Origin: Mytilus californianus
Taxonomy: Eukaryota; Mollusca; Bivalvia; Mytilida; Mytilidae
Reading direction: 5' to 3'
Assembly: GCF_021869535.1 (NCBI RefSeq)
Contig: NW_026262690.1
Span: 84,985,995 to 85,049,994 of the forward strand
DNA: 64,000 nt
Below are positions 42,330-55,700 of the stretch, one piece after another; the first letter of the stretch is position 1, and each line of letters begins with the position of its first letter. The position numbers and the translations under genes were made by a program. The notes below the pieces were generated by a model that was not told the DNA's origin, made no database searches, and saw only the letters and a program-made list of their open reading frames with translations.

Positions 42330-43040
42330 CAAGACACATATTGCATATATATATACGTATATAAATATACATATATCTTTAAGTGGAGGAAATGACAATC
42401 AAATGAAAATAATGATTATCATAAGTGACATATATATACCAACACAGAGTCTGTCATTTAATAATTGTAAGAAATTTAAATAATTAATAAGCATTCCTAT
42501 TTTTTAACTCACTAATACATTTATGATAGGGTCCATATCATGTATATATCCTTTTAAATTTACTGATGGCGACAAAACAAGCTTCTATTACTTTATTATG
42601 ATTTTTATATACATTGATCATGAAGTACATATAACATTCCACTGAGAAACCCTGCCTTTTTAGATTTTACTAAATTCTTACATCTTAACTTATTATTTTA
42701 GTATATAGATCTTATTAAATATAACCTCCTTTTAATGTATCTTTTATGCATATTAAAAAGCAAATTCAAATGAAACATATTTTTAATTATAAATAAAACT
42801 GAGATACATACATACATGTAAGTGAATCTACTTGTATGGTAGACTAATTTATAACAAAAAGGTCCATGTAAATATGCCTTGCATGACACTTTTATTGTTT
42901 ATTTATATGTGCTGTACATATGTTGGAAAAAGAACATTTTTGTTTTATCCTTTTAAATTTTAAAGTTAAGGCAAAACTCCATACATATTTGGAGGTGCTC
43001 CTAATTAAAGGAGGCTGATACTAAGAAGAAGAAGAAGTAA
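42330..43040 (+). other. LINE 3' UTR and AAG microsatellite tail
   Basis: AT-rich, no ORF. Near the end are ACTCCATACATATTTGGAGG and GGTGCTCCTAATTAAAGGAG, which can form small stems, followed by GATACTAAGAAGAAGAAGAAG. A short microsatellite rather than poly(A) is common at the 3' end of CR1/L2-type LINEs. Confidence 0.6.
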
Positions 43041-45590
43041 TGCTAGTACCATATAATTATTTTTTCTCCGATATGCAATGAAGTGTACAAGAATACAAGA
43101 TATTATAGATGTAAAACAACTGAAATGTTTACCATACAAATATCTGAATAAGTTTATATTCATACCATTAATATCTATAATTTTTTATAAAAGTAGGGCG
43201 AAAGCACCCAGGGCAAATATGTTATTAGGGTGAACGGTCTCGATACTGTGAAGAAAAGTCATAGATTGTAATATGATGTGAAATGGTCAACTTGCATATA
43301 AAATTTGGGAAGTTAGAAAAGCAATAACTTATCAACATCATTATCAATACAAGACTTCTTGTATGAAAAATATTTTGATTAAACATGCTTGAGAGTAAAC
43401 TGGTTTCAGGGCTCAAAACCCCTAGTTATAAGGCTAATTCTGGAAATCAATGCCATAATTGGTTTTTAAATGTGCTCTTAAATTCAAGTTCATAGTAGAT
43501 TTATGATTAATCCTTCTTGCATTTATCAACGTCCACGGAGGATAGTCATGTATGGTACAACAATTAGGACAACATTATATGATATCGGGTTATGACAGTA
43601 CACACCTAAGTGTAAACAGGTAAAGGAGACGTTGAGGTACCCCACTGGTAGTAAAATGTGATCTATAGTGTCTTAATAAAACTTTAGTCACTTCTTTTAA
43701 ATGTATATACCTATAGCTTAAGGAGAACTATCAGAAAAGTGTATTTATGAAACAAATAAAACACAGTAAAAGACTAATTTGATGCATTTTCAAACTTCGC
43801 ATTAGAAAATTACCAACTTCCGGCCATAAGGTCGGCCATATTGAAGCATTCTCGAGCGTTTTCATTGGATCATTCCTAATCACATGTTTAATCAGTTCCC
43901 TGAGAAACAATGAGGTACCATTAAGGACAATACATCTAGGTATTTTATGTATTTCTCGTCACAAAAATGTTACATATAACGTTAAATTTAAAAACCTTGG
44001 TTGTTTGTTTGTTTTTATTATATGTATCCTCTAAAACAGTTTTCTCTCTGTAATATGAGAATGCTATTAATTGTGAATGTCTTAGCTACAATAAAAAAAA
44101 TGATAAATAAGAATTAAAAGAATTAAAATGAAAAAAATACTGTGTGTTCTCATGATTTCTGGTAATACGTTCTTTGATTGTTGTCTCATTGACGGGTACC
44201 ACGTTTTATTCATTTGTTAGAGTTTCTCTGTGAATGGTTTTCCACAACGTCTGCATTTAAAAAATCGAGTTTGGAATACAAAACAAAAACAAAAAACACG
44301 TTTTTCTTTCTTCAGAAGTCCTTTAACGATAATCTTTTTTCAACAAAAATTCCAAATAACATATATTGTATAAAGAATCAATACAAATGAAATATCAGAC
44401 AAGAATATGCGTCCATATAGAACACTATATGTATCTCTCGCACTATCTTATTGTGGTCAATGAGCAGTGAACTCGTGTTCAAAACCCTAATTTGGCAAAA
44501 TATATAAACAGTTCACTTCATAATAACCATGTGTACAAACGGTTTCAAGTTGATAAGACCAAAACTACATTAAACGGGACTGATGGACAGACGAATGGAT
44601 GCTCACCGAAAACATAATTCCCCTCTTAATTCTTAGACGGAGAATACAAATTACTGGACAATTCAGCCAATTCAATGCACAAAACAGATACATAAAGAGA
44701 AATAATTTACAGTTATACTATATATTTTTTTAATTTTACGAAGTTTATAAATAAGAAAAATAAATGTCGACATTCAACACCGGTTATATATCTTTCTTTA
44801 GTGTCTTAGTGAAGATGTCAAATTGATAGTATTTATGTTTAACTATATCATATAAATGAATAATACTTATATGAAGCTGTTTTTTTTTGTAATTTACAAT
44901 GACATTATTACAATGAAAAATGAAGAAATATTTATAGATATGCAATTGTTAACTGCTGTAAATTTATAATTCGCGGGAAAGGAACTTCGAATGATATCAT
45001 TTTGAACCCATGGCCGATAACTGAGTTTATTTACAAGGCGTCAAAGGTAGAAGTAAGCAAACCATTTATAGTATATATTGATATTTTTCTTGCTTATGGG
45101 CATTGTCTACTAATCTTTACTTATGTAAGGACAGTTATAAACATCCACTTTATGTGAACATTCAATTTGGTGGACAGCTGTATCATTAGCAATCATACCG
45201 TATGTCCTTTGATATTTTTATATAACATTATAATCGAGGTAGTTTTACCGATGTCAAGCAGTTGCTATATAGACAGACATGGTAGTATAAGAAGTTGGAA
45301 CAATGCATGAACTCCATACGAACTGAGGCTGGATTGAGGCTAAAAATCCTGCTCCTTATATGCATCATTCATTATACTGTACCGAAATACTATCCAGTAG
45401 CTTTTGACAAAAACGTCAGACGGATGCGGGATATGTGACTGAGTAAATTCAAATCATGATTGTCAGTGGAGTACTGTATTGATCAGACGGGATTCCATGT
45501 TCCATATTGATTGTAATACATGTATTTCGGTTTCCAATGCATTTTATAATCTTTTATACTTATAACTTAAGTGCTGTTCAAGACAATTAA
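43041..45590. other. Intergenic stretch, mostly unassigned
   Basis: It contains a SINE-type tail piece near 44180 (TTGTTGTCTCATTGACGGGT), a pearl-like fragment near 44480-44655 (GATGGACAGACGAATGG with an inverse CCCCTC/GAC tail), and a diverged tail near 45170-45215. No supported gene. Confidence 0.45.
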
Positions 45591-45594
45591 CGTT

Positions 45595-46425
45595 GCAAAT
45601 AAACTCATCATAGACACCAGGAGTAAAAGTTTGTACGCCAGACGAGCGTTTCGTCTACAAAATACTCATCAGTGACGCTCGAATCAAACAAGTTAAAAAG
45701 GCCAAATAAAGTACGAAATTGAAAAGCACTAAGGACACCAATTCAGCCTGTTGTCTGCTCTTTGGTCGGGTTGTTGTCTCTTTGACATATTCCCCATTTC
45801 CATTCTCAATTCTAGGTTTTGTTAAATACAGCAAAGGTATTCTATTCCTGAGGTAGAAAATCCTTAGTATTTCTAAAAATCAAAGTTTTTTAAACAGTTG
45901 ATATATAATCATAATTATATCAGTTATAATTCATGCCAATACAAATTTAAAGTGCTGACTATTGAACTACTGATACCATCGGGGATGAAGGGATGAAACC
46001 TCCACCAGCAGTGACTTCGACTTAGTGGTTGTAAATAAACTCAGCATAGATAATAGGATTAAAATTTGTACGCAAGTCGCGCGTTTCGTCTACAAAAGAC
46101 TGATCACTGAGAGACGCTCGAATCAAACAAGCTAAAAAGACCAAATAAAGTACGAAGTTGAAGAGCATCGAGGACCCAAAAATTCAGAAAGATTTTGTCA
46201 AATACAGCTAAGGTAATCTATTCCTGGGTAGAAAATCGTAAGTACTATTTCGAACAATTCCAAATTAATTTATAATTATGACCATATCAATGATAAACCA
46301 TGCCACGTACAGAATTGCTGACAACTAGGCTGGTGATACCATCGAGGAGGAAACCTCTACCGCAGTGGCATCGACCCAGTGGTTGTAAATAAACCCATCA
46401 AAGATACCAGGATTAGCATTTTTTG
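45595..46425. repeat. Cluster of three partial SINE-like repeats upstream of DHRS7
   Basis: AATAAACTCATCATAGACAC...GAGCGTTTCGTCTACAAAA (45599-45720), AATAAACTCAGCATAGATAA...GCGCGTTTCGTCTACAAAAG (46031-46180) and AATAAACCCATCAAAGATAC (46387-46410) are copies of one family. The last two are preceded by related TGATACCATCG...CAGTG and GACTTAGTGGTTG/GACCCAGTGGTTG blocks. The third ends about 55 bp before the DHRS7 ATG. Confidence 0.65.
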
Positions 46426-46472
46426 CATCTTCGACCTTCTTGATCCAGTAGCTTTTATTTTTATAATTTCAG

Positions 46473-46595
46473 ACACAATGTTTGACTTGTTAGTTGTTTT
46501 TGGACTGGTATTATTATTTATACAAATAATAAGAATATTATTAAGCGACTGTGATCTTCATTTACAATGGTACTGTAAGTTCGGACAGACGCCAG
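46473..46595 (+). CDS. DHRS7: DHRS7 exon 1 (residues 1-39)
   Basis: ATG at 46478. It encodes the membrane anchor and [18 protein letters not shown]. An AG at 46471-46472 after a pyrimidine stretch suggests an upstream noncoding exon. Donor GTAAAT, phase 1 exit. Confidence 0.85.
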
Positions 46596-49500
46596 GTAAA
46601 TAGTTAATTACATGTAAAATACAGCAGATAATATTCTAATATCTAAGCAAAATAATCTTCTTTAGAAAAGACGAATATCTGCATTCAAGACGTTATCAAA
46701 ATAATGCCCTTTTCGGACAATACACGTCTAAAATCGTCACGAAATGTTTTTTTAAACTTTTGTAAAATGTCATATTTATGTTGTGTTTTTGTTATCTATT
46801 ATACCGTTAATTTAAAGTTAAGTGATTGCCTGTACTAGTTTTGATAGTTAGGTCTTGTTAATCCACTGATCGAAATTAAAAAGGTTTAGATCTGAAAATG
46901 CAAGTTTTACCACGCCATATTTTCATGTGCATGTCCCTAGACATGAACCCCGATAGTAAGAGCTTGTCATATAAGTCACATTTTAATGTCTTTTTAAGAG
47001 AATTGGGTGATAATGGCAATTCATTGATACTTTGTATTAAATTTATTCAAAACTTCCACGAGAATCTGGATGATTGGACACCTGTCTATTGTTGAAGATT
47101 TTATTTTGCTTTATAGACTTCTTTTTTGTTATTTTTTTTTGTTGGGTGTCTGTCTCGTTGACGTTTACCCCTTGTCTTCTTCAATCATGTTCCCCGAATA
47201 AAAGTTTTCGGGAGCAGATAGAAGTCGTCTGCCCGTGTTTCCGTAACTAATGTTTTCCGGATGTAAACTTAAGGTTTCCTTGATTATTTGTGACGAAACT
47301 TAAATAGATGGAAAATATAGGGACGGAGTGATTCTATTGAGGATTGAGGTAATAGGTAAATGTTCAAAGTCACTGTTACTAGTTTTTTAAACAACTATTT
47401 TTTTTCTGATAGTCATCCGATTTTCCTTCCATAATTGGAACGAAACTGAAACAGATGAAAAAAAGAAGCCAATTGATTTTGGAGCTAATAGGTCAAAGTT
47501 CATGGTCATTCTGATCTTACTAAAATCTTAATGTTTGGAAAAAGGGTTTGCGGATGGTAACTTAAGCTTCATTTGTTGGTTTAAATTGAAACTAGTACAG
47601 ATGGTAGTTATACGGAAGGGAACAAATTCAATCAATTTTTCAGGTTAGAAGGCCAAGGTCGTAGTCACAACTGCTAAAATAGACTGAAAATAAAGAAATG
47701 TTAGTTGCAATCTGTTGATTCTGGGGGATTTCTTAATGAAGATAGATATAAGAAGATGTGGTATGAGTGCCAATGAGACAACTCTCCATCCAAGTCAAAA
47801 TTTATAAAAGTAAACCATTATAGGTCGAAGTACGGTCTTCAACACGGAGCCTTGGCTCACACCGAACAGCAAGCTATAAAGGGCCCCAAAAATTACTAGT
47901 GTAAAACCATTCAAACGGGAAAACCAACGGTCTAATCTATATAAAAAACGAGAAACGAGAAACACTTATGAACCACATCAACAAACGACAACTACTGAAC
48001 ATCAGATTCCTGACTTAGGACAGGTGCAAACAAATGCAGCGGGTTTAAACGTTTTAATGGTACCAAACCTTCACCCTTTTTCTGAAACAATAGTGTAACA
48101 TCCCAACATAGAAAGACACACTATAAAATATCAACTGAAATAGCTTAACACTATCAAAGGACATATTAACACCAGTGAACATGAAGACTTATTCAAGCTG
48201 TTGAAAATAAGAAAGGACGAAAGTACATCGTTAGTTGCTATAAGGACAACTGTAAATAACATGAAATTCTTCTAAATTTTGGTTTCTATATGAAATCTTT
48301 TTCATATAACGTTTTAATTTTCTAAAATATTTTTATTTGATATGTGCTTCTACGTCTGGTGAGTTGGCCATGGTCACGGGATCCCCTTGCTCAAAAGAAG
48401 GGGTTTCTGTATATCATCATGGAAACAGTTTATATGATATTATAGCTATATATAAGGATAGAATTATAATATCGTATCAGAATTTCTAAATTAAATCTGT
48501 TAAAAAAAAAGAAATCTCTCAAAATATATATGGCTGCTTTAAAGAAAATTGCAGAAATATTATTTTGCATAGAGCACTTGATTCTTGTTTACGCTTATGT
48601 TTTTACACGCTTTCTCGTAAAGTATGTAAAACATCATGTTTCACGTTCTAATCTCTTTAAATGACGACAATACTGTTATTAGAAGGAGTTAGATCGTGAA
48701 ATATGATTTTTTATCAACGCACCCAAATTAGAATTTTTCTTGTATTAGTATATATCCTATTTACGTGGGCGTATGTGATTCATTTATTTTCATCATGTTT
48801 TGAACGGAAAGTCATCTTTGTTTCATCAGTTATGTAATAGTGAAATTGGTTTAGCCCTGAAAGATCTTTGAAAAACGTGCAATCTTGAAATTTACAAATT
48901 GAAAATACAAATCAATTTGGAAAACAAATGGAAAATAATCAGACATTTCTATACATTTGTAGCCTTATCAAATTCATACATCTGAATAAAGCTGTCATTG
49001 TTTGAGGGATCTGAAATAATTTCTTATTATTGCAGCATCACTGAAAGGCAAAGTGGTATGGATAACGGGAGCATCCAGTGGAATTGGAGAAGCCCTGGCC
49101 TATCAGTTATCATCAGTTGGATGCAAACTTATATTATCAGCAAGAAGAGAAGATAGATTAAAACAAGTCAAAGATAAATGTCTAAAACGTAAATTTCTTT
49201 TACAATACATTTAATAACCTTGTTTTCCCGACGCATGATCTCACTGTAATCATTCCAACAACATACATCTAATGTTATAGTTTTTTGTAATTTTTTATTT
49301 GTGTCGTTTAAATACATTTCTAACGAAACAAAATTTCAGTTGCCAAACGATATGTAGCTTAATAATAGTCCCAGTATGTAGTGTTTGCTACATTCCGTAT
49401 CCTTAGACGTATTTCATTACTATTATTATGTTTACATCAAATACATCCATTAGCAGACAAAAAGAACTATTGCATTACAGCTCTGTCGTTTATTAGTGCA

Positions 49501-49660
49501 TTATTTTTGATATATGCAACTTTGATTATTTTTATTACACACAAAATTGTCTTAAACATCAGCGAGGGTCTAGATCGGGTTTACAGAATAGATAATTATG
49601 GGCTAAAGGTGCAGAAAAAGGGCAAGAAAATAAAGAATAGAAAAAAAATAATCCAAAAAA

Positions 49661-49723
<63 letters not shown>

Positions 49724-49745
49724 AAAAAAATAAAAAATAAATGAA

Positions 49746-49792
<47 letters not shown>

Positions 49793-52700
49793 AAAGAATA
49801 GAGCGTAATGAGATACTGAAAAGAATAGAGAATTTTATGTAAATTAAAATAAAGAAAAGATAAAAATGGCATATAAAGTTAAAGAAATGAAAGACCCCCA
49901 TCCAGACTCTCATCAGTATTTTAATTTCAGAAAATCCATGTATTGGGAATGAAGACATCTTTATTTTACCACTTGATCTTTTGGATTTTGGAAGTCATGC
50001 AAATGAAGTTGAAGTTGTACTAAAATATTTCAAAACGGTTTGTTGTTCTAAACTCTATTTTCTATTAAAGACTGCTTTTTCCAAAGGTTTCATTGAACTC
50101 TTCCCCGGGACACACACCAGTCATTATCACATACATCAGCGTATACTATTTATCACATGTTTGAAATATGAATAAAACTAGATGTTCGGTATATGCCAAT
50201 GAGACACCAACCCAATTATAATTATTATTTTATCAATAAGTCTACAAAACAACTATTCCTAAACTGGATGCGAAATACTCCATTTTGAAATTAAATTCCG
50301 GCAGGTGGGTCATATATAGAATCATGTGCAAAACAGTGTAGCCGAGACCATTGATTGGCGCGCTAAAATATCACATTGACTGGGTCAGATTAGGTGAACG
50401 TTCGTCTGTAACGCCCACAACTCACGACGTATTTATTATAAACATTTAAACTATGGGGTTGCCAAAGGGTCTCAGTATATATACGAACTACCGTGCACAG
50501 TATATTATATACATATTTTATTTGCGATCATAAAATGTACGAAGTCGTTTATTACTATGTAAATTGGGTCGATTAAAAAAAAAGCTGAATATGTTTCTGT
50601 TGCCAAGGTTTTTTCACAAGTATAGTAGTTAGCAGAAAAGATCACCAAACTATACATTTTACCTATTCAAAAACGTAAATGCAAATTTCACACGGCTTGA
50701 TCCAAATAGCCTTTTTACTGTCTAATAACTTGCAAGTACGAAAAAGACAGGAAAGAAGTATATTTTGTCTATATGTTTTGTCTTTGCACACTTTTTAAAG
50801 TTGATCATGCATTCGTTCTAAAATAATATTTTGACCAGATAAAAGTTTAAAGATGACATAATTGGACAACCGCAATTGTTAAATCGCTTTGACGTCCGAA
50901 AAAAGATAATAATCAACACATCCATTGTAACTTTTAAAGCCAGTTAAATCCTTTTTTGCTGAAAGAACGTCCGATATCATAAAAATTCATTATCAAAACA
51001 TAACAAAAACACAAGTAAAGAACGTTTAAGTATTCAACATAAATCAAAACACAAAGGTTATTCCTGATTAGTTTTTCGAATTATTTTATTTAGGCGTTGA
51101 GACCCTTTGGTGACCCCACAGTTTAAATGTTTATAATAAATACGTCGTGAGTTGTGGGCGTTACAGACGAACGTTCACCTAATCTGACCCAGTCAATGGG
51201 ATATTTTAGCGCGCCAATCAATGGTCTCGGCTACACTGTTTTGCACATGATTCTAGATAAAAGAAGATGTGGTATGAGTGCCAATAAGACAACTCTCCAT
51301 CCAAGTCACAATTTGTAAAAGTAAACCATTATAGGTCAAAGTACGACCTGCAACACAGAGCCTTGGTTCACACCAAACAGCAAGCTATGAAGGTATCAAA
51401 AAATGACTAGTGTAAAACCATTCAGACAGAAAAACCAACGGTCTAATCTATATAAAAAACGAGAAACACTTATGAACCACATCAACAAACGACAACCGCT
51501 GAACATCAGGTTCCTGACTTAGGACAGGTGCAAACAAATGCAGCGGGTTTAAACGTTTTAATAGGAGCCAACCTTCACCCAACCTGAACCAATAGTGTAA
51601 CATCACAACATAGAAAGACGCACTATAAAATATCAATTGAAATGGCTTAACTCAATCAAAAGACATATTAACAAAAACAAGTGAACATACACTGAACGAA
51701 TGAATTTGATCTATGACACAATGTAAATACAAAATTAATAAAACAAAGGAGTTAGATGTTTCCCCACAAAAGATATCTTTATTTGTTATAAAATTAAGTA
51801 AAAGGTTTGACCAATCTATGACATCTATATCTCTGCCAAAAAAATGATAATGAAAATATAGCGTTAATTAAAATCCCAGATGTCACTATTAACATGCTCA
51901 TATAGAATCAACCGGTACATTCCATAAGAAGGATCAAATGGAACATCAGGTTCAAGGAATGGAAAATCGTTCCGATTATCAGAAAATTTTATATTAAGAT
52001 AACCATGAGTAATTCTGATATCAGTGTCTGAAGAAATAGATAAATTCCTTATATTTATTTTGAAAAATATGAATTGTTTACAGAAAATAAATCGTCTAGA
52101 TATTGTTAGTTATATCTATCAAGTTGTGTTATGTTGGATAATTTTAATTTTTTACCATGCACTATGATCCATTATAGTTAAGGAATTTTCAGCGATACAA
52201 GGGGTACAGTAAGTTCCCACCGGAAAGTATGATTTTCGTATTATATTTTTACGATAAAGAATCCTTCAGTTGCTATACTAAATAAGCTTTAGAAGCATCA
52301 CTACAAATACTGATATCCGAAATGCTTTCTGACTATTGCCAATATGTACATGATTCTGTTTGAATCAAAGTACTACTAAATCAAAATGAATATAAAATAG
52401 TACTATGCAAGTATTCGGAAGAAGAAGAAGAAGTATAAATGTGTATATGGCTACACATTTTAATTGCTAAAAAGTTGGAAAAAAAAACCTTTGAACTTTT
52501 TTCTATTTTCCAGATAGACGTGCTTGTCAATAATGCTGGTCGATCACAGAGAGCATTATGGGAGAAAACAAGTCTTGAAGTTGATAAAGCAATGTTAAAT
52601 GTAAACGTTCTCGGCCTTCTGTCACTAACAAAATGTGTCTTACCACAAATGATTAGACAAAACTATGGAAGGATTGTAATTACAAGTAGTTTGGCGGGAA

Positions 52701-55700
52701 AGTTAGGTATGAAGATAATCTATGTTCATGTACTTTTTTTTAAATTACTTTTCACTTATAAGATCGAATTGTCATATAGATAACAAACTTTTAGGTTGTG
52801 TAGAGTTATAAAAGCTTTATTTAAAGGATTTTATATTGCATTATATTATCAAATTAGTTATTGAACCACATACGCATTTTAACAATTAGTGTCTCTTAAG
52901 TGATTCTCGAGGCCAAAATATTTGAAACCTACAGCTAACCAAAACGTTAAAGACCTGATACAATAAAAAAACCAACAGTTTTGCCAAAACCGAACACAGA
53001 ATCAGAGCTTCACAGTCATTAGTTTCAAGTGATTATGTAAATTTAACCACAATAAAATTTAAATAAAACAAAATCCGCATTTTCATGCCAGTACTGAAGT
53101 GCTGAGCTGTCGGTCTAGTAATACACTTGGGGACTAAGATCTCATCAGCAGAGGTATTGACCCAATTTTAGTAATATGTAGATAGAAAAATGGTGCATGG
53201 TGAATATTCTCCACTCTTTCCAACAATTCTATTACTTGAGGATAATTAAGAGGCAACAGTAGTTTACCGATGTTCAAATCTCACAAATTTTAAAATCCAT
53301 TTCTCGCAAAAATCCATTTCAAATAAACAAACCAAGCGAAAACACATGTGGGAATGACATGAACTTCAAAAGGAGCAAAACCGTTTGATTCGTTTGTTAT
53401 GAACAACTTGAAATAACTTCAATCAATAATAGTCGTAAGAATTGTTTTTGCGAAAAGAGCTACTAATTTTTGCTGTTTTACCATTTTTCATTTCACGTCG
53501 TCTATTTACTGGAATCAAGTATCAGTTTAAGATCTATATGTACATACAATGTTTCATGTTTTTGTGTATATTCCTGAATGCGATTACCAAATTTAACAAT
53601 GTTCTTGTCAATGCATTTTAGGAGCACCAGGACTAGGTTCTTATAGTGGGTCAAAACATGCCTTACATGTAAGTCTTGGTACGTTTGAATTAATTCCATA
53701 CAAGTCTAAACACTATCATGTCATGATTGTTAAGATTGACTACTCCATTATGCAAGCTTAGATTCTGTCACATCCTCGATGCAAACACATTAGGTTTGAT
53801 TCGTTCACACCTTCTAGCCCTTCTACTCCTTCACACCAGGTTCCCTCATCGTCAACAGGTAATACATCACTTTAGGTTTGTTTCATTTACTAGCATACAA
53901 ATTCGATTACAATCCGGCGCGACGGCGACAGCATAAAGTATTTGTTTAAAGGTTTATATTTCAGAAGGTAAAATACTTGGATGCTTCATACCTTGAATAC
54001 AGATAATTGTAGTAAAACCTTCATTTTACAGACTATCAACATGAATTCAAGTAGTTCGTGGTTGTTCCCAATTAGAAATGCAATGATAAGTAAAACAGGT
54101 GAAACATTTCAGCGTGTTCACTCTTGTTTAGATAGTGTATATAGGACCATAATAATTTTTCTATGCACTATATTTTCTTTAAGGGTTGGTTCGAAGCCTT
54201 GCGTATAGAAGGATACAATTATAATGTTAATGTAACAATGGTTTGTCCAGGTCCAGTATTCTCAGAGGCATTGCTGCATGCGTTTACTGAAAGTCGCGAA
54301 AAGGTAAGATCAGGAAAATCTTTCTGCGTTTGAGTTACTCATGTTTTATATGCATTAAATTTAAATTTGGTATTAAAAAAATAGATTTTCTGAAGAAGTT
54401 CAAAACTAGAATAGGGCATTGATCACAAATCAGTTTGTATTTGAACACAAAATATTTTAACAATAAAAACAAATAGAACTGTGTGGAATTTAACAAAACA
54501 TTAAAAAAAAACAATTGGCAATATGTTCTAGACAAACTATATTAGGCTACTCCGTAAATAAAAAAAAATTACTGAAATATGACCAGCAGAAAAGTACATT
54601 GTTGATGAAAGAAAATGATATGAAATCCGTGCTATGTACACCAATTAAATTAGCATTTGTTAGATAAAGAATGATTTATTAATAAAGACGTAAGCATAAA
54701 GGAATTCAATGTTTGAAACATAAACCATTTGTTATAAGATTAATATATTGATTTTTAGACATTGGGAGTAGAAATGAAAAATACAGAGAAAAGAATGACC
54801 GCTGAACGATGTGCTTATCTTATGTCTGTAGCTATGGGAAATGATTTAGACGAAGTTTGGTTATCAGGAAACCCAGAACTGTTCTTTTTATATTTATACC
54901 AATATTTTCCTACTATAACAAGAAGGTATAATTTTTCTTATTTGCTTTTATTGCAGAATAACTACTTTATTAAGCTCTCGTCTCGATATAGCCTTTTTGA
55001 ATTTATGCGGCGTAAAGCAAACAGAAATCAATCAATTAATCTACTACTGAAAACACATATACAACATTTAATTTGATATACCCTTTCTGAGTGCTATAAG
55101 TGATATAGCTTAAAAGTTGAAGTTCCAACTTCTTTAAACCACCCTTCAAGCGTTTTAGCTACTCCATAAACACCCTTTGGTTATAGCTCACTGTGTATTT
55201 ATTTTTTCTATTTTAACGATGGTTGAATTCCCGCACTAAGCCCATAGCGGTCCTATTGACATTTTCGAAAACTATTCGATACCGACGCTTACACCTATGC
55301 CGATGCCTATGCCAACAGGTCATCCTTTTTAGAAGGGGTTATCTCAATGTGTACAACGACCACAGGCATTTATATTATATAATTTCTAATTTAAATTTTA
55401 GATATTGTATAAAGCATTTATTTTTTAATGATTTTCTACTTTATTGGCTCTGTTAAGTAGCTGAGAACTGAGCGATCTTAATATTGTAGTTTGTAAAAAA
55501 AATGTGGGGCTTTGTGTAAATTAGTAGAATATTAATCAGAAACAGGAACGTGTAAAGCATTTTATAGCGTTAAACATACCGCATAAATATCTTGATGATA
55601 TTATTAGTTATCTTGGTGTAATCAGGGGTGTACGGAATTTTACACCGGTGTTGAAAATATATTATAAAATTCCGTAAACACCAAGAAAACAAATTTAAAT

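Larger units (their letters stand above)
34790..43040 (+). mobile_element. Near-intact non-LTR retrotransposon (LINE) with three main ORFs
   Basis: About 8.2 kb lying between LRRC9 and the DHRS7-like gene. Order: a core motif, an SGNH-hydrolase-like ORF, five more core motifs, a PHD-finger ORF, an apurinic-endonuclease/reverse-transcriptase ORF, about 700 bp of 3' UTR, and a short AAG repeat (43022-43036) as the likely 3' end. No LTRs, RNase H or integrase were seen. Endonuclease, RT and terminal CCHC features place it among APE-type LINEs. The clade is undetermined: an ORF1 esterase and PHD suggest CR1-like relatives, while the VRQGGILS RT motif is less typical. The 5' boundary and target-site duplication could not be fixed. 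Long open frames suggest a young copy. Confidence 0.88.

Noticed and set aside
49596-49958. ORFs of YLFI repeats opposite the DHRS7 intron
   Set aside because: They are translations of the (AAAT)n microsatellite.
52424-52436. GAAGAAGAAGAAGAAG as the tail of a second LINE copy
   Set aside because: The preceding sequence does not resemble the LINE 3' UTR; a simple microsatellite is enough.
54926-55076. Read-through C-terminus of DHRS7 exon 7
   Set aside because: It has no similarity to SDR C-termini. A phase-correct final exon at 59417-59483 matches the family tail.
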